Shown here one piece after another: positions 12,236-23,539 of a stretch of 64,000 bases of DNA. The stretch covers positions 222,506,965 to 222,570,964 of the forward strand of contig OX352774.1 in assembly GCA_947095535.1 (NCBI GenBank), given 5' to 3'. The notes beneath the pieces are model-generated. The model worked only from the letters and a program-made list of their open reading frames with translations. It did no database searches and was not told the origin of the DNA. The DNA comes from Poecilobothrus nobilitatus. Its lineage: Eukaryota > Arthropoda > Insecta > Diptera > Dolichopodidae. Position numbers and translations under genes: made by a program. Position 1 is the first letter of the stretch; each line of letters opens with the position of its first letter.

Positions 12236-12850
12236 TTTTTTCTTAATTCCTTTTTTTTTTTTTTTAACCTGAAATAGAGCAGGAAATGATTCAGGAGATC
12301 AAAACAAATAAAAAATATTATATGAGGGTAAGGTCTATTCGTCACCGTTTGAGAGATATGAGGGCTTAAAATTTTTTTCAATCTAAGAATAAATTAATTT
12401 AGTTTTTGGTGTATAAAATTGGGACTAAATAAAATATGAAATAGGATAAAACAAAGTACCAAATTTTAAAACTTTCAAAATATGTTGTAAAAGGCATATA
12501 AATCTGATTTTGTAACCAACTATAACATTCTTCCTAATTTCGAATCCCGGATATATATATACATAAATACTTTGGAAAAAGCGAATACCTTGATTTTGAA
12601 ACCAACTTTAAAATCTCACCGAACTATTTTTTCTTACATGCATGTTTCAACAATAAATATCTTACAATAGAAAATAAAGAAATTTTGCAATATGATATCA
12701 TAAAGAAATTTTTATGATAATTTGCTGCGTTATAAAATCAGGTTTTAGGACCCTAATTTTAATGCAAATTTTATTAATTAAATTATTCATTTTAAATTTG
12801 GCTCTAATTACTGAAACTTAAATTTAAAAAAAAAAATAAAATTATGTTGT

Positions 12851-12972
12851 TTTTCTGTAAGAGAATATGCGGACATGATTTACATTTATGGTGAATGTAA
12901 TGGAAATCGGTATGAAGCTCAAGAATTGTATACGCAAAGGTTTCTCCGATGCCTATACTCTCGTAATTTTTA
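12851..12972 (+). pseudogene. N-terminal helix-turn-helix piece of a Tc1/mariner-type transposase
   Basis: One frame reads REYADMIYIYGECNGN followed by YEAQELYTQRF. This matches the DUF4817-type helix-turn-helix found at the N-terminus of certain insect mariner-like transposases. The frame is lost after about 35 residues. A matching C-terminal piece lies in the same orientation at 14595-14793, which suggests one element broken by later insertion. Confidence 0.65.
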
Positions 12973-13439
12973 AAATAATATTTTTCTAATACATATCAAT
13001 TATTAAGAATATAATTTTTATTATTATGTTATCTTCATATCAAACGTGCATTTTTATTATTTTGTTAGCATACGTTATTATTACAAGTGTTTTATGTAAA
13101 TGGAAAACTAGTTTTATTTTTAAATAAAAAAATTAACATAAATGATTAATAATTCTAAATTTTATCATACAAGATTAAATTTAAAAAAAAGTTAAAATTT
13201 AGTTGAATGAAATTTATTTTTTACCTCGCTATAGCAAGCCATTCAAAAGTTATAGTTTTTTTTATGAAAACTTCATGTTTTTATGAAACATCTTTAACCC
13301 CTCATATTTTATTTATTTTATTTATTTATTTATTTCAATATTTCTCAAAAGAGCTATTAGTTCGTACAGAGTTTATGTTTTGTTAAATTTCAATTTCAAA
13401 TCTTGAAAAGGGTCCAGAATTTTTCAAAGTGTGCTTAAA

Positions 13440-13823
13440 ATGATAATTCATAAAAACATGAAGTGACATTACATACTAAGAAAAATGTGTTACATTATGG
13501 TTTTTTATAATTGAAAAGCGATTTTATGTTGCGGTATTAGCGAATATATTGGGAAACTCACTTCGCCCTAATATTATACTCTAGAGATTACTTTTTGTAA
13601 TTAAATTAAATGTATTTTATTAATTAAATAATTTTTATTTTATTAATTAAATAATTTTTATTTTATTAATTTAATGTAATAAAAATGAAAATATTAACTC
13701 GTATATAGCAATAAGTTATAACTATATTATAATTAAATTATATTTACTCAAAAACAAAAGTTAATAACTTTTGTTTCATAAAGTCAAAAAATACTCCGGG
13801 CAACACTGGGTAATCCAACTAGT
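13440..13823 (+). mobile_element. Helitron-like 3' end fragment
   Basis: The segment ends in TACTCCGGGCAACACTGGG, a short gap, then CTAGT at 13819-13823. A GC-rich hairpin a few bases before CTRRT is the signature of Helitron 3' ends. An inverted relative at 18157-18545 shares the 3' end and internal blocks (ATTCGCTAA, ACATAAAATCG). No Rep/helicase frame is visible. It sits between the two transposase pieces. The left limit is approximate. Confidence 0.5.
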
Positions 13824-13929
13824 ATATAAATATTCTGGAAAAGGGTAAATAGCCTGATTTTGTATCCAACTATAAAAATCTTTCTCAATATCACATAAAT
13901 TATTCACTATTTTCAAAAGGTTTCAAACA

Positions 13930-14070
13930 ATTTTCTATCAGCCTCGTGGCGGTTCGCGGCTCTTTCTTTGAGCCACTGTTCACTCCTCCTCCCTCAGCTC
14001 TCCCCTTCACAACTCCCTTCGCGCTTCTCTTGAAGGATTGGGACATGCTGCCTCATTCCTTCTTTTTTTT
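13930..14070. other. GC-rich unassigned patch
   Basis: A sharply GC-richer stretch (GTGGCGGTTCGCGGCTC, TTTGAGCCACTG, CTCCTCCTCCC) in AT-rich surroundings. The GAGCC/GGCTC content resembles the ends of hAT-type elements, but I cannot define borders or target duplication. No reading frame is convincing. Confidence 0.25.
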
Positions 14071-14508
14071 TTGTTTTCCATAAAAATGTCTAAATTTTCA
14101 CAAAATTTATTATTATTTTTCACAGTCTGAATTTAAAATTTTTCGTATGAAAATCTGAAATCTTTTTTTTTATCCCCATGATTTCAAATTCTTCGTTCTA
14201 TAAAAATGAGATACAAAAATTATTACAAAGTAAAGCTTACCTTTTTCCGGGTTCTGCCTATATATGTGTCTATTTGGAGAAGTTTTATAGTCGGTTATGA
14301 GACCACGGTAGTCCCTTTTTCCAGAATTTTTACATATGTATATTCCGGAAAAAGCGGATATCCTGATATTGTAACCAAATCTAAAATCTTTCCTAAGTAT
14401 TTTCTTTCATACATATTTTAGCACTAAATCTTTTGCAAACATTTTTCAACATCAATCAAACAACAATTATACAAAAAAAATTATTTTTGAATCAGCGAAT
14501 AATTTAAT

Positions 14509-14583
14509 TATGGCTTTATGACACAAAATGTTTTATAAAAATATGGTTTTATGACCCATTCAAATGAGTCATAAAGCCATATT
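14509..14583. repeat. Hairpin with TATGGCTTTATGAC arms
   Basis: ATATGGTTTTATGAC (14541-14555) is followed by its near-perfect reverse complement GTCATAAAGCCATAT (14568-14582), with a 12-base loop. A further direct copy of the left arm starts at 14509. It directly precedes the transposase C-terminal piece. Confidence 0.6.
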
Positions 14584-14594
14584 CCCAATATAAC

Positions 14595-14793
14595 GAAGTC
14601 ATTTTCTTTGGGATTTTGTTTTTATGCTGATAAGCCAGAAACAATAGGCGCTTTGGAAGCCAACATACCCCGTGTTATTGATGAAATAAGGCCTGAATTA
14701 CTCGAAAAAGTGGTCCAAAGTTGGTCTGATCGAATGCGGTTCCTCAAAGCTAATCGTGGTGGACATATGCTGGAAATTATTTTTAAAACATAA
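14595..14793 (+). pseudogene. C-terminal piece of a Tc1/mariner-type transposase
   Basis: The frame reads YADKPETIGALEANIPRVID, then EIRPELLEKVVQSWSDRM and ANRGGHMLEIIFKT before a stop. This is the characteristic C-terminus of an insect mariner-superfamily transposase, the part after the last catalytic acidic residue. The residues before YADKP are scrambled relative to the usual pattern. The catalytic core is absent. It matches the N-terminal piece at 12851-12972 in orientation, and the intervening DNA includes a Helitron-like insertion. Confidence 0.75.
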
Positions 14794-14876
14794 ATGTCAT
14801 AAAATTATCTTTCAAATAAAAACAAATTTAATATTAAGTAATAAATTTATTTAATTAATTTATTTAATATAATTTA

Positions 14877-17872
14877 TTAAATTAATTTTAATTTATCGTT
14901 TAATAATTTGACAAATAACTCTGTATTAAAAAAATCATTAGACGATTTGTTCATTAATGGTTCCCAAACTGTTTTACAATCTAAAATTAATCTTCTATAG
15001 GAATTTTTTATATATTGATTAATACCACGAATTGCAAAATTATCTAAAATTAAATATATAAATTATAAGATATTCAGTGCATTTTCAAAATAAACTTACT
15101 CAATACGGGATCTGGATAAACTCCGGTTACATTAAAATTTATAGCAGCAATTGTTATTGGATCGGCATTAATAGCTTTTACTTTTACATAAGTTGTACTG
15201 TCTTTAATATAAAATTCACCTTCAATTTTAAAGCTCACATTAATATTATCTGGAAAATTTTCTTTGTTGCTTTTGGAAATAATCTCGTTTGCTTCGGGCT
15301 CGTTCGGAAGCTTCCAAAATCCGAACCCATGGATCGATATATACAATCTCCGTCTTTCTTTCGTAATTAATAACCTACTATATAAATTTCATCAAGACAG
15401 CTTATTATTATATATCTAATTCGTTTCCTTTTGGTGGTTACAAACACCATACCAAAGTTAATATACCCTATACTCTATAGGTGTGGGGTATCAATTAAAA
15501 TAAGGTTAAAATAATTAAAGAATGAAAGCTTAAAATAAGATTTTTTCTTTCAATTTTAATTTAATATAATACAACATAAATTTTTAAATTAAATATATAT
15601 TATATGTATATTTACTTACCAACATCCAGTGTAAATTCTCCTGATTTTCGATATTTTAATTCATTTATAGCTATATCTCCTTTATAATTTGCAGCAACAT
15701 GAAGTTTTGGTATTAGAATATCAAAAAACGTTTTTAATCCTTTTTCATTTAGCACAGTTTTAACATTTTTAAAAGTTGTTTTAGAAATGCCATATATTTT
15801 AAGATTTTCAGCTAATATAAAATATTGAACACCATCTGTCCCATTATAATTAATTTTTTGTTTTTTTAATGTCCATGGTTCGAATGATGGAATTCCTAAT
15901 TCTTCATTTCCATTCTATACAAATTAAAAATATAAAACGTAAAATATAAAATGAAACTTATCTTTACAAAAATAAAAAATAAAAATTAAATTACTGCATT
16001 TTGAATCAAATATGTTTGCCCCATTTCTCTTAAACATTCGTTTAAATTATTTCCATCACATGGCTTAACATCAATAGCTAGATTAAACAAGGTAGAATGA
16101 AAACCAACGGTTTTTAAAAGCGCACATTTCCAAACTCAATACAAACTGTTTAGAATTTTGACTTGGACAAAAATTTGAAAATTTCATGTAATAAGAAACA
16201 AGGTAGAATGTAAACCAACGGTTTTTAAAAGCGCACATTTCCAAAACTCAATACAAACTGTTTAGAAGTGTGACTTACACAAAAATTTGAAAATTTCATG
16301 AAAAAATTCATGTAATAAGAAAAAATGTGAAAATAGGTCATTTTTGAAATTTTGAGGGGCCGTAATTCCGGAATCCTATATAACTAAGAAAAGCCGTTAA
16401 CACACGTAAAAATATATTATTGAAGCTTTAATTTTCATGTCTTGCCGAAGAAAAATTTTTACAGGTGCCTAAGTTACAGGTGTCTAAAAATAGCAAATTT
16501 TCAATTTTTGAGGCGTAATAACTCTTAAAGAGGGGGTGCTACCAAAAAATTTTCTGAGGAAACTTATACTAATTCTAAAAGTTCTTTCTTGTCTCAAAAT
16601 TTCAAGCCTCTATCGAAAAGCGTGCCGGAGTTATGAAAGTAGAAAAATCATGCAAAATTTGGTTTTCACATAACGGTAAATTTAAATACTAAATTTAAAA
16701 AAATTGTATAATTTTGATATTAATTTACAAATATAAAAGAAATACTTGTCGAATGACGTTTTCAGATTGAAAAAATCTTAAGCAGAACATAAGATATATG
16801 CATTTAAAAATAGGTCTTTTTAAAAGTTTGAGGGGCTGTAACTCCGTAATGGGGGGGGCTACATGAAAAAGTTGTTCCACAAAATTATTTTTTTTATGAG
16901 ACCTACCTATGGTTAAAATTTTTTTTCTCTATCTTTAACGGTGTAGAAGTTTTGTAAACAGACGGACGGACGGACGGACGGAAGGACAGAGTGAAACTAA
17001 TAAGCACATTTTTTCAAAATTTTTTTGGAAATGTGCTAAAAACGTGAAAATAAGACATTTTTGAAATTTTGAGGGGCCGTAAGTCCGGAATCCTATATAA
17101 CTAAGAAAAGCCGTTAACACGCGTAAAAATATATTATTGAACCTTTAATTTTCATGCCTCGCCGAAGAAAAATTTTTACAGATGCCTAAGTTACAGGTGT
17201 CTAAAAATATCAAATTTTCAATTTTTGAGGCGTAATAACTCTTAAAGAGGGGGTGCTACCAAAAAATTTTCTGAGGAAACTTATACTAATTCTAAAAGTT
17301 CTTTCTTGTCTCAAAATTTCAAGCCTCTATCCAAAAGCGTGCCGGAGTTATGAAAGTAGAAAAATCATGCAAAATTTGGTTTTTACATAACGGTAAATTT
17401 AAATACTAAATTTAAAAAAATTGTGTAATTTTGATATTAATTTACAAAGATAAAAGAAATACCTGTCGAATGACGTTTTCAGATTGAAAAAATCTTAAGC
17501 AGAACATAAGATATATGCATTTAAAAATAGGGCTTTTTCAAAGTTTGAGGGGGTGTAGCTCCGTAATGGGAGGGGCTACATGAAAAAGTTGTTCCACAAA
17601 ATTATTTTTTTTATGAGACCTACCCTATGGTTAAAATTTTTTTTCTCTATCTTTAACGGTGTAGAAGTTTTGTAAACAGACGGACGGACGGACAGAGTGA
17701 AACTAATAAGCACATTTTTTCAAAATTTTTTTGGAAATGTGCTAAAAAGATATATGTAAGGAATAAAAATTTATAAAATTAATAAAAAAAATGCATTTAT
17801 ACTAGTATTTTCAGTTTCAGCAATAAATTTTATTCCACTAATGACTGAAATTGCTATTAATGACCGATACAT
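14877..17872 (-). CDS. Takeout/JHBP-like secreted protein, gene C (5 exons, 254 aa)
   Basis: Exons are 17803-17872, 15995-16077, 15620-15914, 15100-15249 and 14877-15043. All splice sites are GT/AG with the same phases and lengths as genes A and B, and there is no frame break. Intron 1 is 1.7 kb because a compound repeat element has landed in it, and intron 3 carries a fragment of another element; both leave the exon borders intact. Exon 5 differs from gene A at about ten residues (KNSYRRLILDCK against KISYGRLLSDYK), while the adjacent 56-bp intron 4 is identical. The signal peptide has a lysine in its hydrophobic core (SGIKFIAE instead of SGIILIAE), which might weaken secretion. It is probably expressed, but intron size and signal peptide need checking. 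Confidence 0.85.
15255..15497 (-). mobile_element. Truncated TATACCC-type element in intron 3 of gene C
   Basis: The reverse complement contains GGTATATTAACTTTGGTATG and GTTTGTAACCACCAAAAGG, as at the left end of the element at 2197. It starts at ATACCCCACACC instead of the TATACCCTACAC terminus. It replaces AT-rich intron sequence present in genes A and B and includes a GC-rich piece (CTCGTTCGGAAGCTTCC). It lies a few bases from the exon 4 acceptor, which remains TTTCCAG. Confidence 0.7.
16084..17748 (+). mobile_element. Compound AAGGTAGAATG element inserted in intron 1 of gene C
   Basis: Genes A and B read GCTAGATTAAAAAAGATATATG here; gene C has 1.66 kb inserted within the A-run. The insert begins CAAGGTAGAATG...CCAACGG and ends in GGACAGAGTGAAACTAATAA and TTTGGAAATGTGCTAAAA. 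Its first ~110 bp are duplicated (16088 and 16199), and the body is present twice (to about 17036 and again to 17748), so it is a nested or tandem dimer. Near the two ends are inverted sequences (GCGCACATTTCCAAA and TTTGGAAATGTGC). No transposase frame is visible. Confidence 0.8.
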
Positions 17873-18156
17873 TTTAATATTAAAGATTTTTTTTTAGTAC
17901 GACAATTGTAATAAAACTAGAGTTAAAACCTTTTTATTTAAAGTAAAATATAATTAAAATAAAAGCTTAATTATTATTAATTAATTAAAAATATAAACTT
18001 AATTTTTCTAGTAATAATAGAAAATAATAAGTAATAATAGAAATAATAGAAAATAAGATTTAATAGTAGTAAAGCTTACATACATTGATATTTTAATTAC
18101 TTTAAGAGTAACTTGAAATTTAAATAAAAGTTTAAAATTTTTTTTCTTACATGTTT

Positions 18157-18545
18157 ACTAGCAGAGTACCCGGCATTATCCGGAGTATTTTATTGGCTTT
18201 ATGAAATAAAAATTATTAACCTTTGTTTTTGCGTTAATATAATTTAATTAATATAGTTAACCTATTACTATGCATTTACAGATGCTGGTAGTTAATATTT
18301 TAATTTTTATTACATTTAATTACATTTCATTCAACTTTTGTTAGCAAATTCAATAAACAGAGGGAAGAATTAGAGACAATTCATATACTATTATACTATT
18401 TGAGCGAAGTGAGTTTTCACAATATATTCGCTAACACCAAAACATAAAATCGCATTTCAATTATAAAAATGTAATACATTTTTTTTTGTAAGTAATGTCA
18501 CTTTATGTTTTTATGAATTATCCTTTTAAGCACATTTTGAAAAAT
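18157..18545 (-). mobile_element. Helitron-like 3' end fragment, inverted
   Basis: Read on the minus strand it ends TACTCCGGATAATGCCGGGTA, then ACTCTG and CTAGT. The CCGG stems form a small hairpin 6-8 bases before CTAGT, as in Helitron 3' termini. Internal blocks match the plus-strand copy at 13440-13823. It abuts a fragment of the inverted-repeat element at about 18530-18800. Confidence 0.5.
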
Positions 18546-18800
18546 TTCACTCCGAAAAGTTTTACTCTGTCCGTTCGTCTGCTTACAAAGCTTATACACT
18601 GTTTAATAAAAAGCAATGAAATATTAACCATGCACAGGTTTTTTAAAAGACTAATCTTGTAGAACAACTTTTTTATGTCACCTCACCGTTGGAAATCCTC
18701 CAGCACCTACAGCTCTTCAAATATTGAAAATGCATACATCTCAGCTTCTGTTTAAGATATTTTTAATATAAAAAAGACAGGATTGTTTTTTACCTTCATA
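18530..18800 (-). repeat. Partial inverted-repeat element
   Basis: TTAAGCACATTTTGAAAAA followed by a CTCTGTCCGTTCGTC run and TACACTGTTTAATAAAAAG corresponds to the right end of the element at 16084-17748 in reverse. The inner half is missing. Confidence 0.6.
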
Positions 18801-19504
18801 AATCAACCAGAATTTTTTTAATGTTAATTTTTTCTAATACATAATTATGTTTTGAAATTGATATTGTATAAAGCTAAATATATGTGTAAGAACTGTACAA
18901 GGATAAGAATTACAGAAAGGTTTTCTGCTCTTTAACTATGTATGTACTCATTTTTGATTGAATACTGTACAGAAATGTGAATATGTTTTCTAATTTAATT
19001 AATTATGTGTTTATAGTATTTTTAAACATACATATGCATTATACATAATATAGTATGTACACATTTCAACGATATTTTTCAGGAAATATATTATTATATA
19101 CATACATTTTATATAATAAGTATAGGTACACCACATGTTAGATTAGATTCTGTTATAGAGTTCTGTTTTTTAACAACGGCCGAAAATGTTATGTTGTTAA
19201 AACTTAAAAGCAGTATTCTTAAGATACGTAATTAGGTTATTTTAATTACTATTACTTATGCATTAGAAATTTGCATTGAAAGCTTTTTATGGAATATCAA
19301 AAACCATATAGACTAGAGTAATGAGTGTTAAAAATAGCTTTTTAACAATAATTACAATACAAAAAATTGGGCAGAATATTTTAGGGTTTGCGAACGTTAA
19401 CAAAAATTTTATCACAGGCTTTATTTAAAACCATAAATTCATCCTGTCAAATTAGACACAAATTATAAACAAAAAATTTTTTTGACAGTCTATTGTGCCG
19501 CAAT
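18801..19504. other. AT-rich intergenic sequence, no gene seen
   Basis: No conserved frame or repeat could be recognised here. Confidence 0.4.
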
Positions 19505-20200
19505 GGGTTAATGTATCACCATAAAATTAATTGATTGAACTTCTGTGCTAAAGTTCAATATTTGTGCAATCTTTCAATTGGTCAAATCGTTTAAGCGCGA
19601 CACCAAAAAAAAAATGACAAACTTCATGGCCTGATACTGAAACGGGTTAAAGTTTCGTAACCAAATCAACTTAGTGAGCTTCTGTTATAAAGAGCTATAC
19701 TTTTGTAAATTTGCAACTCAATTGGTCAAACCGTTTAAACGCGACAAAAAAGAAATAAAAAAATTCCATTGAGCCCTGATGCTGAACGGGTTAAAGTATC
19801 GTAACCAAATCAACTGAGTAACCTTCTGGGGTAAAGAGCTACACTTTTGTAAGTTTTCAACTCAATTGGTCAAACCGTTTAACCGCGACAACAAAGAAAT
19901 TAAAAAACTTCATTGAGCCCTGATGCTAAAATGGGGTAAAGGATGGTAACCAATTCATCTCATTGAGCTTCTGTGGTAAGGAGCTACACTTTTGTAAATG
20001 TTCAACTCAATTGGTCAAACCGTTTAAACGCGACAAAAAAGAAATAAAAAAATTTGACTGACCCCTGGTGCTGAAACGGGTTAATGGATCGTAACCAAAT
20101 TAATCTAGTGAGCTTTTCTGCTAAAGAGTAACAATTTTGCGAATTTTCAAATCAATTGATTAAACCGTTTAAACAGGACAACAAAAAACACGTTGTAAAT
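19505..20200 (+). repeat. Tandem repeat of about 145 bp, roughly five copies
   Basis: The motif ACGGGTTAAAGTATCGTAACC and its variants occur at about 19505, 19644, 19788, 19933 and 20078, spacings of 139-145 bp. Each unit also has GAGCTACACTTTTG, CAACTCAATTGGTCAAACCG and TTTAAACGCGACAAAAAAG. The units are more diverged than in the 142-bp array. Confidence 0.85.
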
Positions 20201-20286
20201 GCAATCATCACCAATTTTGCGGAACACATGAGATGGGAGATGGTACCACATTTGCGATGTTCGTACCTCACTTTCCATAAACCGAT

Positions 20287-20324
20287 ACCTCAACACTCCG
20301 ACCAAGTGGAGAGAGTGTTGAGGT
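20287..20324. repeat. Perfect 12-bp-arm hairpin
   Basis: ACCTCAACACTC (20287-20298) and GAGTGTTGAGGT (20313-20324) are exact reverse complements around a 14-base loop. It follows the 145-bp array. The loop side CCAAGTGGAGAGAG recurs in reverse near 61003. Confidence 0.6.
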
Positions 20325-20744
20325 GAAATTGAGATTGTTTATTAAGCGAATTGTTCTATTTTTGCATTTTATCGAAAAATCCCAATGGATTTTTGCAAAC
20401 CCCCAAATTAAAAAGGTAGAAAAGAGAAAAGTAAAAATAAATTAACTGAAAGGTACCGTTATATAGACAAATTATTCAAAAATTTTACACCTTTATTTTC
20501 TTTAAAATCGCCCTTTATTAAAAGTAATAATCATATAACGGAGTTATAGTTCAAGGCTTTTCTTTTAACCAAATTAAATAATATAAAGTGAAACTTGACA
20601 CGTATTGAGTTATTGATTATAAAATACAATAATAAATATTTCTAAATTAAATAATTATTTTCAAAAGCTAAAAATCTTTCTTAAATCTCTAAAATTTAAG
20701 TTTTACCTCTATAAAAAAACAATAAAATTATGCAATATTATCTA

Positions 20745-21247
20745 ATTTAAATTTACCGTTATGTAAGAATTTTGTAAAATTATTACCGTTAAATTTACCG
20801 TTATGTAAAATTTTGCAAGATATTTCTTTTTTCATAACTCCGGCACGCTCTGAGATAGGAACTTGAAATTTTGGGACAAGAAAGAACTTTTAGAATTAGT
20901 ACAAGTTTCCTCATTTTTTTGCACCACCTCTTGCTTAAGGGCCAAACATCTATTAGGGCCAAAAATTTAAAATATGCCTTTTTTAGACACCTGTAACTTA
21001 GGCACCTGTATAAATTTTTCTTCGGAAAGATATAAAAATTAAAGCTCCAGTAATATATTTTTATGTGTATTAACGGTTTAGAGTTCCGGATATATAGCCC
21101 CTCAAAATTGCAAAAAAAGCCTTATTTACACATTTTTTCTTATATGAAATTTTCAAATTTTGGTGCAAGTCACAATTTTAAACAGTTTGTATTATCTTTT
21201 GCAAATGTGTGCTCTTAAAAACCGTTGGTTTACATTCTCCCTTCTTT
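20745..21247 (-). mobile_element. Inverted-repeat element, inverted partial copy
   Basis: Reverse complement of the element at 16084-17748: TTACCGTTATGTAAAATTTT, then CTCCGGCACGCTC, the ACCTGTAACTTAGGC block, and the end AAAAACCGTTGGTTTACATTC. The GTCC-rich right end is missing, so it is truncated. Confidence 0.75.
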
Positions 21248-21544
21248 TATTTTTTTTTTTGCAGCAAAAAAAAACATCGATCGAGTGTTTAAATCGATTA
21301 ATTATTTGCATTATAATAAATAAGTTTATTGATTTATAAATGGTTTATTTATTCAGTGTTTTGTTTTCTCATTTTTCAATTTTAAAATAGTTTCATTCTG
21401 TTCTATTCTATATTAGTTTCATAAGTTAGGTATATGTACAAATTTTTTCAAAGTAAAACTTAAATATTAAAACTCAAACATTATGTTTTACATCTGTTAC
21501 AACAGCTTTCTTTAAGTATATTATGAAATGGAATGTCAAAGTTT

Positions 21545-22017
21545 GCGGTAAAGTTTGTGTTTACAAGCAGTTCAATGTCAAGGAAATTGTAAAAAGTGGA
21601 TCCATGATACATGCACTGGATTGGAAAGTGACGAGCTTGAAGAGTATTTTGAGGGTGTACGTATCAGAAAAAGAAAAAGCTTACAATTAATATGAGTGGT
21701 GTTGGCGGGTCAAAGCTAAACTTGAGCAATCTCAACAAAAGTACAACAACCAGTAGCAAAAAGGTGATAATAATGAAGTAATGAAGAAACTCGATGAAAT
21801 AATAGGAAAATTAACTACTAGAATTTGAAGAACTACAAAATGATGTTAACTCTATCAAAAAGCTGATGGGTAATCTAATAGAAGAAAATATGCAACTTAA
21901 GAATGAAAATAAAGAATTGAAAGATAAAATGAAATACAATTCTATAGAAATTGAAAAGAAGAAGCAGAAACGCTTATCTAACATATCCAAATTCACAAGA
22001 ATTGAGAATATAAAATA
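21545..22017 (+). pseudogene. Degenerate non-LTR retrotransposon ORF1: PHD finger and coiled coil
   Basis: One frame reads AVQCQGNCKKWIHDTCTGLE followed by SDELEEYFEG, the C-C-W-H-C pattern of the PHD finger that starts ORF1 proteins of many insect non-LTR elements. Further on come KAKLEQSQQKYNNQ and MKKLDEIIGKLTTR, then a coiled coil (EELQNDVNSIKKLMGNLI, NMQLKNENKELKDK). Stops and shifts interrupt it, so it is dead. RT fragments of the same orientation follow. A second copy, missing its 5' end, starts at 29054. Confidence 0.75.
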
Positions 22018-23539
22018 ATTTTCAAAGGACTTTATTAATTATCCTCAATAGTTTGAAAAATTCCCCAAATTCAAACGTAAAAGTTCAATTTCCAATATTA
22101 CTTAAGTTTAATTTTTTTTAATTTTTATGATATAGGAAATTTATACATATCTATACATATTTTATAAATTATGACTAAAGTACATAATATAATTTTTTGC
22201 AATTTGCCATTTAAACTTAACCCTACGAGTATATGAAATCAAAATTTTATAAAACTTTATGCCTAAACTGTATCTCCTAACCATTATAAAGCAAGCAATT
22301 TGAGAATAAGCTTAATTACAACATGCTTTATTTATTATATAAGTAATCGTGAATTGAAAGAGTTTGGCGGGAGGGATCAAAAATTGAACATCGTCATAAT
22401 AATTCTATGTAAAATTTTAAATGTTTTTTTTTTTTAATAAATAAAAATGAATAACAAATAAAAATAATTCTTATTTATATTATACAATATTTGAATTAAT
22501 TATTTTCAAGTTTAACAAGAATTTTAATTTTCGTTCAACTCAAAGAATTAAAATTGAATAATAAAATATAAATGGAAGTACATATGTAGTAAAAAATATT
22601 GAATAATGGAGACTATTAATATGAAAATTTTTATTAATATTTTGTTTGGATTTCCCTGTTAAATATGGTATATTTCACTTAAGTTATATTAATATATTAT
22701 TTAACATTATAATTTAATATAGTAAATATACCTACATATACCTATATATATATATATAAAATTGTCAGTATACATATATTATATTAAATTGAAAAATCAA
22801 ATTCATTTATAAATCACAATAAAAACAAGAATTTAATACTGAACTTGCAATAATTAATGATACAAGTACGGTCAATAACCAGTCAATATCTTTAAAATTT
22901 TCTACAACCTCAAAATACTCCAACACAATTTTAATAATGTGAAACTTCCAAACGGTCTTATATTATATATCTAACTTCAACTTAACCATTACAAGATGGT
23001 TTTTCTGTTTTTTCTTTGAAGAAATAATCAATCAAATAATCAATCGAAGAACTGACAAACCCATTAAACAAAATTGAAATGTTCGTTTGTAAATTTCACG
23101 ACGAATATGATGGACTATTAACAATATTTTTAAATTTTCATTTAAATGTTAAAATTGAGTAATCAACGACTTAGTGAAAACAATGATTAAAGAAACTGAA
23201 TTAGTAAAGTTTTATATGAATAATAAGTGACTTAATCGATATCCTATGCTCCTTGCCCTTAAAGAAAAGAAAAAAAAAACATGAATAAATGAAATTATTA
23301 ATGAAATCTTTTATTTTTGAAGCTACATTAAAACTGTTAAAAGAAGAAAAAATCGAATATCAAAAAACTATATAAGTATGTGCAGCAAAAATGTAAAAAT
23401 ATATGTGACCATATACGGCTATACCCATATGACATTACCGAAATCATTCATTCTTAACAACTGAATTGCTTTTCAAAAAGTGTTTAATTTACAAAATGTT
23501 TCCCCTCATTTGAAAAAAAAAATGATTTATAAGACCAAT

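Noticed and set aside
21811..21996. 61-codon minus-strand frames (also 29273-29458)
   Set aside because: They are antisense to the ORF1 coiled-coil region.
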